Source of the DNA: Oscillospiraceae bacterium
GTDB lineage: Bacteria > Bacillota > Clostridia > Oscillospirales > Acutalibacteraceae
Assembly: GCA_902796535.1 (NCBI GenBank)
Contig: CADBPL010000155.1
Location: 1 to 6,650, forward strand
Length of the DNA: 6,650 bases
Reading direction: 5' to 3'
Part shown: positions 1-6,582 of the stretch, piece after piece
Numbering within the stretch: the first letter of the stretch is position 1
Layout: each line of letters starts with the position of its first letter
Notes under the pieces: generated by a model
Database searches by the model: none
What the model was told of the DNA's origin: nothing
Seen by the model: the letters and a program-made list of their open reading frames with translations, nothing else
Translations under genes and position numbers: made by a program

Positions 1-92
1 CTACGTCCGGCACGCCATCCGGATCCGCTTCAAAAACACATGAACGCGCAGAGTTCTGAATTGAAAAACCGTTGCAGGGGAGGGATATAAAC
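1..92 (+). other. Upstream leader, possible tail of a preceding gene
   Basis: This is sequence before the first complete gene. All three plus frames are open from the window edge and then stop: frame 2 at 41-43 (short basic tail ending RIRFKNT), frame 3 at 57-59 and frame 1 at 88-90. One of them may be the 3' end of an upstream gene, but too little is visible to choose. No terminator hairpin is seen. A TTGAAA (61-66) and TATAAA (86-91) pair has a 19 bp spacer and would place the -10 on top of the start codon, so it is not accepted as a promoter. The first gene may therefore be transcribed from further upstream. Confidence 0.3.
77..83 (+). promoter_or_regulatory. Ribosome-binding site that sets the radical SAM gene start
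   Basis: GGGGAGG contains the Shine-Dalgarno core GGAGG (79-83), nine bases before the ATG at 93. The alternative TTG at 72 lies before this site and would read through it, adding seven residues (MQGRDIN) unlike a conserved N-terminus. The ATG is followed by the typical beta-strand MKNIYLVQPN, so 93 is preferred. Confidence 0.85.
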
Positions 93-2015
93 ATGAAAAA
101 CATCTATCTTGTTCAGCCGAACAACGCGCTTTCCAGAAATCAGTTCCTGCCGTATACGGTCGGCGTTCTGGCTGCCTATGCTTTTGAACAGGAAGAGATC
201 AGAAAAAATTATCGCCTTTGTCCGTTTATCTTTCTGAAAAAACCGATCGAGGAGAATTTCGGTCTGATCGAAGACCCGTTTCTTGTCGGGTTTTCATGTT
301 ATATGTGGAACGTGGAATATAATCTTGCCCTCGCAAAAATGGTCAAGGAAAAATGGCCTGACTGCATCATTGCCTTCGGCGGGCCGCACGTGCCAAACGA
401 TCGCTCCTATCTGGACCGCTATCAGCAAATCGACGTTCTGATGTTCGGCGAAGGGGAAAGAACCTTTTACAATCTGCTCAAATCGTTCCTCGACGGCAAG
501 CCGCTTTCCGCCGTGAATTCGATTGCGTTTCGCAGCGGCGGCGACGTTGTGGAAACTGATAAAACGCAGCTGCTGTGCGACTGTGATTATCCCTCGCCCT
601 ACGCCAACGGTTATTTTGATTATATTCTGCAAAGCGATGAATACCGGGATTTTCAGTTTGACGCAATTCTGGAAACTTCAAGGGGCTGTCCTTATGCCTG
701 CGCCTATTGCTACTACGTCGGCAGCGACCGGAAGCTGCGCAAGTTTTCCGATGCGAGGGTCAGAGCGGATCTGGACTGGCTGGCGCAAAACAAGATCATC
801 TACATTTTTTGCGCTGACGCGAATTTCGGCATTTTTGAACGCGATGAAAGAACAGCCGATTATATCATTGCTTTGAACAAAAAGTATGGCTTCCCGCAGC
901 GGTTTGAAACGACCATGGCGAAAAAAAGGACGGATCTGACTTTTCGTATCAATAAAAAGCTCGAGGACGCCGGATTGAACCGCGGTATTTCTTTGGATGT
1001 GCAAAGCATGAATCCCCAAACGCTGGAATACATCGGGCGCAAGAATCTGACGAACGACAATTTCAAAGATCTGCTCAACCGCTATAACCGAGCCGGTATG
1101 CGTACCTATACCGATATCCTGCTCGGGCTGCCCGGCGAAACCTTTGAGAGCTTCTGCCGGGGCATCTGCGAAGTGATCGAGGCGGGGCAGCACACGACGA
1201 TCAACGTTTACCGGGTCGAAATTCTGCCCAATACCCTGATGAGCGATCCCGCTTATCGTGCGAAATACAAAATTGTTTCCCGCAAGTCACACCTCAAATA
1301 TAACCACATGCCGGTGACGGCAGAAGAAGATTACGCCTCCTGCTCAGAAATTTCCGTCGGTTCCTCCACCATGACGACCGAGCAGTGGGCGATGTCGCAA
1401 AAGATCGCCGTGTGCATCCAGTCGTTCCATTGCTTCGGTCTGCTGCGCTGCCTTGCGTTCTTTTTGCGGAATTCCTGCGGCGTTTCCTATTACGATTTTT
1501 ACATGGAGCTGTTTCAGTGGATCGGCTCGGAGAGCAGGTTCATCTGCCGTGCGCTCGAACACGTTTGCCATTCGATCGAACCGTTCCTGCGGGGCGAGGA
1601 ACCGCTGAACTTCTGGGACGAACGGTTCGGAAAAATCTATTGGGCGTTTGAAGAAGGCATGTTCCTGACCTGCTGCGCCGGGCTGGAGGAGTTTTACGAA
1701 GACGTTCAGGCTTATCTGCGAAAATATGACGCGCCCGATGCGGTTATGAGCGACCTGCTGAAGTATCAAAAGCGCTGCATTGTAACGCCCAATAAGCCCG
1801 CGTCAAAAGAAGCCTTTACCTACAACTGGACGGAATACTTTAAAGATATGACAAACACCGGCCGCGCGGTTCCGCAGCCCGAGCAGACGACGATCTCGTT
1901 TACCGCCTGTAAAATTGACAACTGGGTCGACTACGCCAGAGAGATCGTCTGGTTCGGCAAGCGCGGCAATAAAATGATCGACACCGGCACGGTCGTGGAA
2001 CAAAACGCACCGTGA
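93..2015 (+). CDS. B12-binding-domain-type radical SAM protein
   Basis: The 640-residue product is a cytoplasmic radical SAM enzyme of the cobalamin-binding-domain architecture. Residues 1 to about 135 form a Rossmann-like B12-binding-type domain, with FGGPH at 95-99 and FGEGERTF at 118-125. The radical SAM core follows: CPYACAYC gives the CxxxCxxC cluster ligands C199, C203 and C206, then DANFGIFERD at 242-251 and LGLPGET at 344-350, both typical of this superfamily. From about 420 on there is a largely helical C-terminal extension, ending in WVDYAREIVWFGKRG at 611-625. The expected chemistry is reductive SAM cleavage at a [4Fe-4S] cluster, with methyl transfer or rearrangement on an unknown substrate. 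The cobalamin-ligand motif DxHxxG is absent, as in a number of related enzymes, so B12 would bind without that histidine or not at all. No signal peptide or membrane segment is seen. The gene sits 35 bp before a GDP-fucose synthesis gene, suggesting a sugar or glycan substrate (inference). The superfamily assignment is secure; the reaction is unknown. Confidence 0.9.
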   Translation: MKNIYLVQPNNALSRNQFLPYTVGVLAAYAFEQEEIRKNYRLCPFIFLKKPIEENFGLIEDPFLVGFSCYMWNVEYNLALAKMVKEKWPDCIIAFGGPHVPNDRSYLDRYQQIDVLMFGEGERTFYNLLKSFLDGKPLSAVNSIAFRSGGDVVETDKTQLLCDCDYPSPYANGYFDYILQSDEYRDFQFDAILETSRGCPYACAYCYYVGSDRKLRKFSDARVRADLDWLAQNKIIYIFCADANFGIFERDERTADYIIALNKKYGFPQRFETTMAKKRTDLTFRINKKLEDAGLNRGISLDVQSMNPQTLEYIGRKNLTNDNFKDLLNRYNRAGMRTYTDILLGLPGETFESFCRGICEVIEAGQHTTINVYRVEILPNTLMSDPAYRAKYKIVSRKSHLKYNHMPVTAEEDYASCSEISVGSSTMTTEQWAMSQKIAVCIQSFHCFGLLRCLAFFLRNSCGVSYYDFYMELFQWIGSESRFICRALEHVCHSIEPFLRGEEPLNFWDERFGKIYWAFEEGMFLTCCAGLEEFYEDVQAYLRKYDAPDAVMSDLLKYQKRCIVTPNKPASKEAFTYNWTEYFKDMTNTGRAVPQPEQTTISFTACKIDNWVDYAREIVWFGKRGNKMIDTGTVVEQNAP

Positions 2016-2036
2016 CCGATCCCGTTTTGAAACAAC

Positions 2037-2042
2037 AGAGGA
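2037..2042 (+). promoter_or_regulatory. Ribosome-binding site that sets the fkp start
   Basis: AGAGGA lies eight bases before the ATG at 2051. A GTG at 2012 overlaps the stop of the preceding gene (GTGA) and would add 13 residues, but it has only a weak GGAA further upstream. The ATG is therefore preferred, although translational coupling through the GTG cannot be excluded. Confidence 0.7.
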
Positions 2043-2050
2043 ACATCGAT

Positions 2051-5000
2051 ATGCCAGCAACCGATCATTCCCGCGCGGCGGAACGCGAACGGCTGCTCTG
2101 CTCCGTCGCCGAACGCATGAAAAGTGAATATGAGAACCGCTCTGTCTCAGATCGGTTCGGGCAATGGGACGCTGTTGTGATCACTGCTTCCTGCGTCGCT
2201 CAGGCCGAAACCTATGAGAGGCTTTTAGCGCGCCGCAGGCAGGCCGGTGATTTGCCGGATGATATGGAATTCCTTGTCATCCCCGACAAAAACGACGAGC
2301 GCATCGGTTCCGGCGGATCAACACTGTCTGTAATCCGTGAGCTGAAGTCACGTTACGGCAGCTTTGCGGGCAGGCGGTTTTTGTGCATTCACGCCGGCGG
2401 CTATTCGCAAAGGTGCCCGCAGGACGCAGTGTTGGGCAAGCTGTTTTGTCCGATTCCCGCTGCCCTGAACGGGCGGGCGGCAACTCTGTTTGATATGCTG
2501 CTGATCACGGTTTCGTCGATCCCCGAACGAATGAATGACGGCGTTTTTGTTGTGGCGGGAGATATTCTGCTGCTGTTCGATCCGGCTTCCTGTGGGTTTG
2601 AACACTGTGACGCGGCGATCCTGACCGTTCCGGAAGACGTTGAAATCTGCAGCCATCACGGCGTCTGCGTGAAAAATGACGAAACGGGCAATGTAAAGCT
2701 CTTTTTGCACAAACAGCCGGTTTCGGTTTTGCAGGCCATGGGCGCCGTTGACGGGGCAGGGCAGTGCCTGATCGACACAGGCGCCGTCTACCTTGGCGAA
2801 AGCGTTCTTGAAGCGTTATATGCGCTGATCGACAGCGATAAAAAATACAACGGTATCGTCAACGAAACGGTGCGGCTGAGCCTGTATGGCGACGTTAACT
2901 ATGCGCTGAGCGAAAACGCCACCATGGCCAAATTACAGCAGCAGCAGCCGGAGGGGGATTTTTGCCCGGCTCTTGCCGCTGCGCGCGAGCTGCTGTGGAA
3001 CGCCATCGGGCATTATCCGATGAAATGCCTGACCCTGCAGCCGGCTGAATTCATTCATTTCGGCTCACTGCGCGAAGTGCTGCGCCTTTTCACGCAAGGC
3101 GCCGCTCAATATGAGCGGCTCGGCTGGCGCAAACAAATCCACTCCTTTCTTGCCGATGAACGGACAAGCGGTTATAAAGCGGTTTTGTCTTCGGCAGCGT
3201 CTGTGGGGGATAACTGTTATCTGGAGGTTTCCCACGTTCACGGCTGCGCTCAGATCGGGCGCGAGTGCATACTGAGCGATGTGGAAGTCGGTGACGGCGT
3301 AGTGATACCCGATCGTGTGCTCGCGCATGGGTTAAAGCAAAAAAACGGCTCGTTCGTCTGCCGGCTCATCGGCCTTGACGACGACCCGAAAAAGAATCAG
3401 ATTTTCGGCCTTGATCTTGAACAGGTTATTCAGAATCTCGGACTGCGTGATCAGGATATATGGGGTGAAACCGACGCGCACACCCTTTGGCAGGCAAAAC
3501 TGTTTCCGGAAGGCGCAACGATGCGTGACGCGCTCGACGCCTCGCTTTCGGTTTATGCCATGATGACGGAAAACGACAAAGGCCGCGCCTCCGTTTGGCT
3601 GACTCGCCCGCGCGCAAGCCTGAGTTCTTCCGCCGGAGAAGCTGACGCGGCGGCCGGAATGGATTGGATCGAACACATGGAAGAGCTTGTCAGATTAGAA
3701 AAAGTGAAGGAACTCATCCGCACAAATCGCCCGGCTTCCGAAGCGGTGTCGATCTTTCACGGGCAGCAACCGACCGAGCGCCTTGAAACGATGCTGACCG
3801 ACGCGCTCGCACAGCTTGACAAAAGCACGCTGGCCGACTTCATGGCGGCGGTTCGGCTGCTCTATTATGTCGGCGTCGGCACGAATGAGGAACGCTACTG
3901 CAACGAAGCCTTTTCTCTGATTTCCCAGGAGGTTCAAACAAACCCGTTCAACGTGTCGGCTTACTGTGCAGACAGAACTATTGCATGGGAAGCCGTCGAC
4001 GCAGCGCTGCCGCTGCGCGTGAATTGGGGCGGCACGTGGAGCGACGCCTGCCCGTATTGTCTGGAGCATGGCGGCGCAATGCTGAATGCGGCGATCACGC
4101 TCAACGGCGCGTTCCCGGTCAAGGTGCACATCAAAAAAACGGCGGAACCTGTCGTATCCTTCGTCAGCAGCGATATGCACATCAGCCGCACGTTTGATTC
4201 CCTCGATCAGCTGCAGCAGACGGGCGATCCGTTCGACCTGTTTGCGCTGCAAAAAGCCTGCCTGATCGCCTGCGGGATCATACCGAATCGAAACGCGGCT
4301 GAATCAAACCCGCTTACACTGGAACAGATCCTTGCAGGGCTTGGCGGCGGCTTTGAGATTCGCACTGAGGTTACGGATATTCCGCGCGGCTCCGGTTTAG
4401 GCACTTCCTCCATTCTTTCGGCTGCCGTGGTCAAGGCTTTGTTTGATTTTACGGCAACCGCCTATGACAACGAAAGACTTTATGCGGCGGTTCTGGCCAT
4501 CGAACAGATCATGTCGACCGGCGGCGGCTGGCAGGATCAGGTCGGCGGCGTTACGCCGGGGGTCAAATTCAGTTCGTCGGCGCCCGGGTTTGACCAGAGG
4601 ATCCGCGTTGAACGGCTTAGCCTCAGCGAAAAAACAAAGGCGGAACTGAATCGCCGCTTTGTTCTGCTCTACACCGGGCAAAAAAGGCTTGCCAAAAGCC
4701 AGCTGCGCGAGGTTGTCGGCCGCTATATTGCCAACGATCCCGAAAGCGTCAAAGCGCATGAAGCGATCAAAAAAAGCGCGTTTCAGATGCGCTCTGCGCT
4801 GGAAAACGGCGATGTTGACGGCTTTGCCGCCATCATGGCTCACAACTGGTCGCTCAACAGCGCGTTGAGCGAAAACATGAGCAACGCCGCAACGGAGCAG
4901 TTGCTGAATGCAATTGACGAACTCATCTGCGCCAAATACTGGTGCGGGGCCGGCGGCGGCGGTTTTCTGCAGGTGATCCTGAAACCGGAATGCTCTAAAG

Positions 5001-5077
5001 AGGATATCCGCGATCGACTGAAAACGCTGCCTGCCGATTCTGAAGTGGTGCTGTGCGATTGTAATTTGCTGTTCTGA
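2051..5077 (+). CDS. fkp: Bifunctional L-fucokinase / L-fucose-1-phosphate guanylyltransferase
   Basis: The 1008-residue product matches the fused fucose-salvage enzyme, close in length to Bacteroides Fkp (about 950) and the plant FKGP and human fucokinase homologues (just over 1000). The N-terminal half is the pyrophosphorylase that makes GDP-sugar from GTP and the sugar-1-phosphate: RIGSGGST at 84-91, the nucleotide-binding HAGGYSQRCP at 114-123 with GK at 129-130, and a probable metal-binding Asp in AGD at 169-171. Residues about 385-430 look like left-handed beta-helix turns. The C-terminal half is a GHMP kinase: RVNWGGTWSD at 656-665, the ATP loop PRGSGLGTSS at 778-787, GGWQDQVGG with likely catalytic D829 at 825-833, and the third motif GAGGGGF at 966-972. 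Together they convert L-fucose to GDP-L-fucose in the cytoplasm for glycan synthesis. All key motifs are present, so both activities are likely. The exact sugar is inferred from family; a related sugar such as D-arabinose is possible. It is probably in one transcript with the radical SAM gene. Confidence 0.88.
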   Translation: MPATDHSRAAERERLLCSVAERMKSEYENRSVSDRFGQWDAVVITASCVAQAETYERLLARRRQAGDLPDDMEFLVIPDKNDERIGSGGSTLSVIRELKSRYGSFAGRRFLCIHAGGYSQRCPQDAVLGKLFCPIPAALNGRAATLFDMLLITVSSIPERMNDGVFVVAGDILLLFDPASCGFEHCDAAILTVPEDVEICSHHGVCVKNDETGNVKLFLHKQPVSVLQAMGAVDGAGQCLIDTGAVYLGESVLEALYALIDSDKKYNGIVNETVRLSLYGDVNYALSENATMAKLQQQQPEGDFCPALAAARELLWNAIGHYPMKCLTLQPAEFIHFGSLREVLRLFTQGAAQYERLGWRKQIHSFLADERTSGYKAVLSSAASVGDNCYLEVSHVHGCAQIGRECILSDVEVGDGVVIPDRVLAHGLKQKNGSFVCRLIGLDDDPKKNQIFGLDLEQVIQNLGLRDQDIWGETDAHTLWQAKLFPEGATMRDALDASLSVYAMMTENDKGRASVWLTRPRASLSSSAGEADAAAGMDWIEHMEELVRLEKVKELIRTNRPASEAVSIFHGQQPTERLETMLTDALAQLDKSTLADFMAAVRLLYYVGVGTNEERYCNEAFSLISQEVQTNPFNVSAYCADRTIAWEAVDAALPLRVNWGGTWSDACPYCLEHGGAMLNAAITLNGAFPVKVHIKKTAEPVVSFVSSDMHISRTFDSLDQLQQTGDPFDLFALQKACLIACGIIPNRNAAESNPLTLEQILAGLGGGFEIRTEVTDIPRGSGLGTSSILSAAVVKALFDFTATAYDNERLYAAVLAIEQIMSTGGGWQDQVGGVTPGVKFSSSAPGFDQRIRVERLSLSEKTKAELNRRFVLLYTGQKRLAKSQLREVVGRYIANDPESVKAHEAIKKSAFQMRSALENGDVDGFAAIMAHNWSLNSALSENMSNAATEQLLNAIDELICAKYWCGAGGGGFLQVILKPECSKEDIRDRLKTLPADSEVVLCDCNLLF

Positions 5078-5215
5078 CTAAACAAAGCACGTGCCCCTGT
5101 CGCATCATACAGGAGCGCAGGCGCGCAGGAAAACAACAGCTTCTTCCTTCGGTTCGCTTACCGCATCTATTACACCGCGATGAAGCTGGCGGATCTGTTC
5201 ACACGCATCGCCTGA
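5078..5215 (+). pseudogene. Possible C-terminal stub of a lost gene
   Basis: Directly after the fkp stop codon the same reading frame stays open for 45 codons to a TGA at 5213-5215. It has no convincing start codon or ribosome-binding site. The last part, reading SFFLRFAYRIYYTAMKLADL and ending FTRIA, looks like real protein: an aromatic and basic amphipathic helix of the kind often found at the C-terminus of glycosyltransferases or other glycan enzymes. The first codons look less protein-like. I infer that a gene once lay between fkp and the WbsX-like gene and that a deletion left only its tail. Without the MITE, this stop codon would lie 34 bp before the next ATG, a normal operon spacing. 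A chance open frame, or a tail gained by rare readthrough of the fkp stop, are the alternatives. A weak CCTGT/ACAGG hairpin (5096-5113) has no T-run. Confidence 0.3.
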
Positions 5216-5221
5216 AATAAC

Positions 5222-5225
5222 CTAA
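5222..5225. repeat. Target-site duplication CTAA, left copy
   Basis: CTAA directly abuts the left terminal inverted repeat and is repeated at 5387-5390 beyond the right one. The match could be counted as ACCTAA if two bases of the right repeat are included. CTAA fits the 4 bp YTAR-type duplications known from the IS5 group of transposases. Confidence 0.65.
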
Positions 5226-5244
5226 GTAACCACTGATTAAATCG
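5226..5244 (+). repeat. Left terminal inverted repeat of the MITE
   Basis: GTAACCACTGATTAAATCG is the reverse complement of 5368-5386 except at the seventh base (A here, G in the other copy). It continues directly into GCAGGCA, so its inner part is also shared with the internal inverted repeat at 5313-5324. Confidence 0.85.
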
Positions 5245-5324
5245 CAGGCATGTATCTTGACGGAGTATTTTCCGCCAAATTTCACAAAAATACTCGTTAA
5301 TACACCAAGTATTGCCTGCGATTT
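5239..5324. repeat. Nested internal inverted repeats forming a long hairpin
   Basis: AAATCGCAGGCA (5239-5250) pairs with TGCCTGCGATTT (5313-5324). Inside it GAGTATTTT (5263-5271) pairs with AAAATACTC (5287-5295) around a 15-base loop. The stretches between the two stems are imperfectly complementary. As RNA or single-stranded DNA this could fold into one long interrupted hairpin. A TTTTT run (5322-5326) overlaps and follows its right arm, so on the plus strand it could also act as a weak terminator behind the fkp transcript. Confidence 0.7.
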
Positions 5325-5334
5325 TTGCTTCATC

Positions 5335-5355
5335 TGGCGAAAAATCCTCTCGCCA
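5335..5355. repeat. Small hairpin in the right part of the MITE
   Basis: TGGCGA (5335-5340) and TCGCCA (5350-5355) form a 6 bp stem with a 9-base loop. The sequence TGGCGAAAAATCCTC resembles the reverse complement of 5264-5276 (TGGCGGAAAATACT), suggesting that parts of the element arose by duplication and inversion. Confidence 0.55.
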
Positions 5356-5367
5356 ATCTACATACCC

Positions 5368-5386
5368 CGATTTAATCAGCGGTTAC
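5368..5386 (-). repeat. Right terminal inverted repeat of the MITE
   Basis: CGATTTAATCAGCGGTTAC matches the inverted left end at 18 of 19 positions. Confidence 0.85.
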
Positions 5387-5390
5387 CTAA
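5387..5390. repeat. Target-site duplication CTAA, right copy
   Basis: This is the second copy of the CTAA found at 5222-5225, directly outside the right terminal repeat. Confidence 0.65.
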
Positions 5391-5403
5391 CCAAATGAAA
5401 GGC

Positions 5404-5407
5404 AGGA
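5404..5407 (+). promoter_or_regulatory. Ribosome-binding site of the WbsX/GH99-like gene
   Basis: AGGA lies seven bases before the ATG at 5415; an AAAGG at 5398-5402 is a poorer alternative. The site is outside the MITE, so the insertion kept the translation signal while separating the gene from whatever lay upstream. Confidence 0.65.
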
Positions 5408-5414
5408 CGTATCC

Positions 5415-6518
5415 ATGAAAAAATATGACGTAGCGGCCTATGTGTGGCCGTCTTATACCGGCAGGGAACCCCGCGCCCGCCAGTTCTGGGAGCAGGGGAT
5501 CGGCGAATGGCAGTCGGTGCTCAGCGCTGAAGCGAGAGTGGAGGGGCAGGTGCTGCCGCGCAAACCGCTTTGGGGCACGGTGGACGAAGCCGACCCGAAG
5601 GTGATGGAATTTCAAATCAACGAGGCGCTGCGCCACGGTGTGAACGTGTTCATCTATGACTGGTACTGGTACGACCGGCGCCCGTTTTTGGAGCAATGCC
5701 TGAACGACGGCTTCCTCGGTGCGCCGAACAACGAAAAGATGCAGTTTTATCTCATGTGGGCCAATCACGACGCCGGTTACACCTGGGATAAACGGCAGTC
5801 GGGGCTGAATGAGATCATCTGGTACGGTTCGCAGCCGCGCGAAGAATTTGACCGCGTCTGCCGCCGTGTGATCGACCAATACTTCAAACGGCCGAATTAT
5901 TACAAAATCGACGGCTGTCCTGTGTTCATGATTTATGAAATGTCAAACCTTGTGCGCGGGCTGGGCAGCATCGACCGGGCGCGGGAAGCCCTGGAGCATT
6001 TTCGTGCCCTGACGAAGGAGGCCGGGTTTCCGGGGCTGCATTTGCAGGCGACGATCTACAGCGAAGGCGCGGTCAACGTCAGCGGTGTGGATGCAGCGCG
6101 CGAGGGCTCTACAAAGGATATTGTGGAAATGCTGGGGTTTGATTCCGTGACCCACTATCAGTTCTGTCATTTTGTGGACTGCAACCGTGATTATCTTGAC
6201 ATTCTACCGGATGTGCAAAAGGAATGGGACCGCATTCGCGGCACTTACAAGGTGCCGTACTACCCGCACATTTCGATCGGCTGGGATAATAATCCGCGGC
6301 ATCTGTTTTTGACGTGGCCGATCATGCGAAACAACACGCCCGAAAACTTCAAAAAGGGGCTGCTAATGGCAAGAGAATATGCCGACGCCTGCAATGATCT
6401 GCCCCTCATTACGATCAATTCCTGGAATGAGTGGACGGAAATGAGCTATCTGGAGCCGGATGACGTTTACGGCTACGGCTATCTGGAGGCTGTGCGAGAT
6501 GTATTCCGAACAGAATAA
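5415..6518 (+). CDS. WbsX-like / GH99-like glycan enzyme
   Basis: The 367-residue product is a single-domain member of the WbsX family (Pfam Glyco_tran_WbsX), annotated either as glycosyltransferase or as GH99-like glycosidase. Family hallmarks run in order through a TIM-barrel-like sequence: AAYVWPSYTG at 7-16, GVNVFIYDWYWYDRRPFLE at 75-93, FYLMWANHDAGYTW at 111-124, the strand around GCPVFMIYE at 167-175, SIGWDNNPR at 287-295, and the signature INSWNEWTEMSYLEPD at 334-349. The glutamates of the last motif correspond in position to the WNEW-containing catalytic region of GH99. Length equals one complete domain, with no fused transferase domain, signal peptide or membrane segment, so it should be cytoplasmic. 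WbsX-type proteins are common in O-antigen and capsule clusters, which agrees with the neighbouring GDP-fucose gene. Whether it makes or cleaves glycosidic bonds cannot be told from sequence. The MITE lies between it and the upstream genes and a strong terminator follows. Confidence 0.85.
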   Translation: MKKYDVAAYVWPSYTGREPRARQFWEQGIGEWQSVLSAEARVEGQVLPRKPLWGTVDEADPKVMEFQINEALRHGVNVFIYDWYWYDRRPFLEQCLNDGFLGAPNNEKMQFYLMWANHDAGYTWDKRQSGLNEIIWYGSQPREEFDRVCRRVIDQYFKRPNYYKIDGCPVFMIYEMSNLVRGLGSIDRAREALEHFRALTKEAGFPGLHLQATIYSEGAVNVSGVDAAREGSTKDIVEMLGFDSVTHYQFCHFVDCNRDYLDILPDVQKEWDRIRGTYKVPYYPHISIGWDNNPRHLFLTWPIMRNNTPENFKKGLLMAREYADACNDLPLITINSWNEWTEMSYLEPDDVYGYGYLEAVRDVFRTE

Positions 6519-6531
6519 AGCAACTGAAAAG

Positions 6532-6569
6532 CAGGGTCGAAGCGCAGGAAGCTTCGGCCCTGTTTTTTT
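6532..6569 (+). terminator. Strong intrinsic terminator after the WbsX/GH99-like gene
   Basis: CAGGGTCGAAGC (6532-6543) and GCTTCGGCCCTG (6551-6562) form a 12 bp stem with one G-U pair and a 7-base loop, directly followed by seven Ts (6563-6569). It starts 13 bases after the stop codon and should end the plus-strand transcript. Confidence 0.93.
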
Positions 6570-6582
6570 ATCCGCCATGGCG

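Larger units (their letters stand above)
5226..5386. mobile_element. MITE-like non-autonomous element, 161 bp
   Basis: The element is bounded by 19 bp terminal inverted repeats that match at 18 positions and by a 4 bp CTAA direct repeat outside them. It contains no meaningful open reading frame and is visibly richer in A and T than the genes on either side. Its inside is packed with further inverted repeats: a 12 bp pair at 5239-5250 and 5313-5324, a 9 bp pair at 5263-5271 and 5287-5295, and a 6 bp hairpin at 5335-5355. Size, structure and target duplication fit a MITE mobilised by a transposase elsewhere in the genome. The CTAA duplication points to an IS5-type enzyme, but the repeat sequence itself is not one I recognise. 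It lies 28 bp before the start of the third gene and leaves that gene's ribosome-binding site intact. Confidence 0.75.

Noticed and set aside
61..91. TTGAAA and TATAAA resembling a promoter before the radical SAM gene
   Set aside because: The spacer is 19 bp and the -10 would overlap the region just before the ATG, downstream of the ribosome-binding site, so it could not drive a normal leader for this gene.
678..1193. Long minus-strand open frame of 171 codons
   Set aside because: It lies wholly inside the radical SAM gene, covers its conserved cluster motif region, and has no recognisable domain or ribosome-binding site; it is a shadow of GC-biased codons.
2936..2951. CAGCAGCAGCAG as a microsatellite
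   Set aside because: Only four units, in frame as glutamines in a linker-like stretch of fkp; too short to suggest phase variation.
3695..4252. Minus-strand open frame of 185 codons
   Set aside because: It is antisense to the start of the kinase domain of fkp and its translation shows no domain; the plus-strand protein is clearly the real one.
5096..5113. CCTGT/ACAGG hairpin after fkp as terminator
   Set aside because: The stem has only five pairs and no T-run follows, so it is not a convincing intrinsic terminator.
5257..5303. TTGACG and nearby AT-rich hexamers in the MITE as an outward promoter
   Set aside because: No -10-like hexamer lies at 16-18 bp spacing; the best candidates are 13 or 26 bp away.
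5376..5879. Minus-strand open frame of 167 codons
   Set aside because: It overlaps the 5' half of the WbsX-like gene, runs into the MITE end, and shows no family features.
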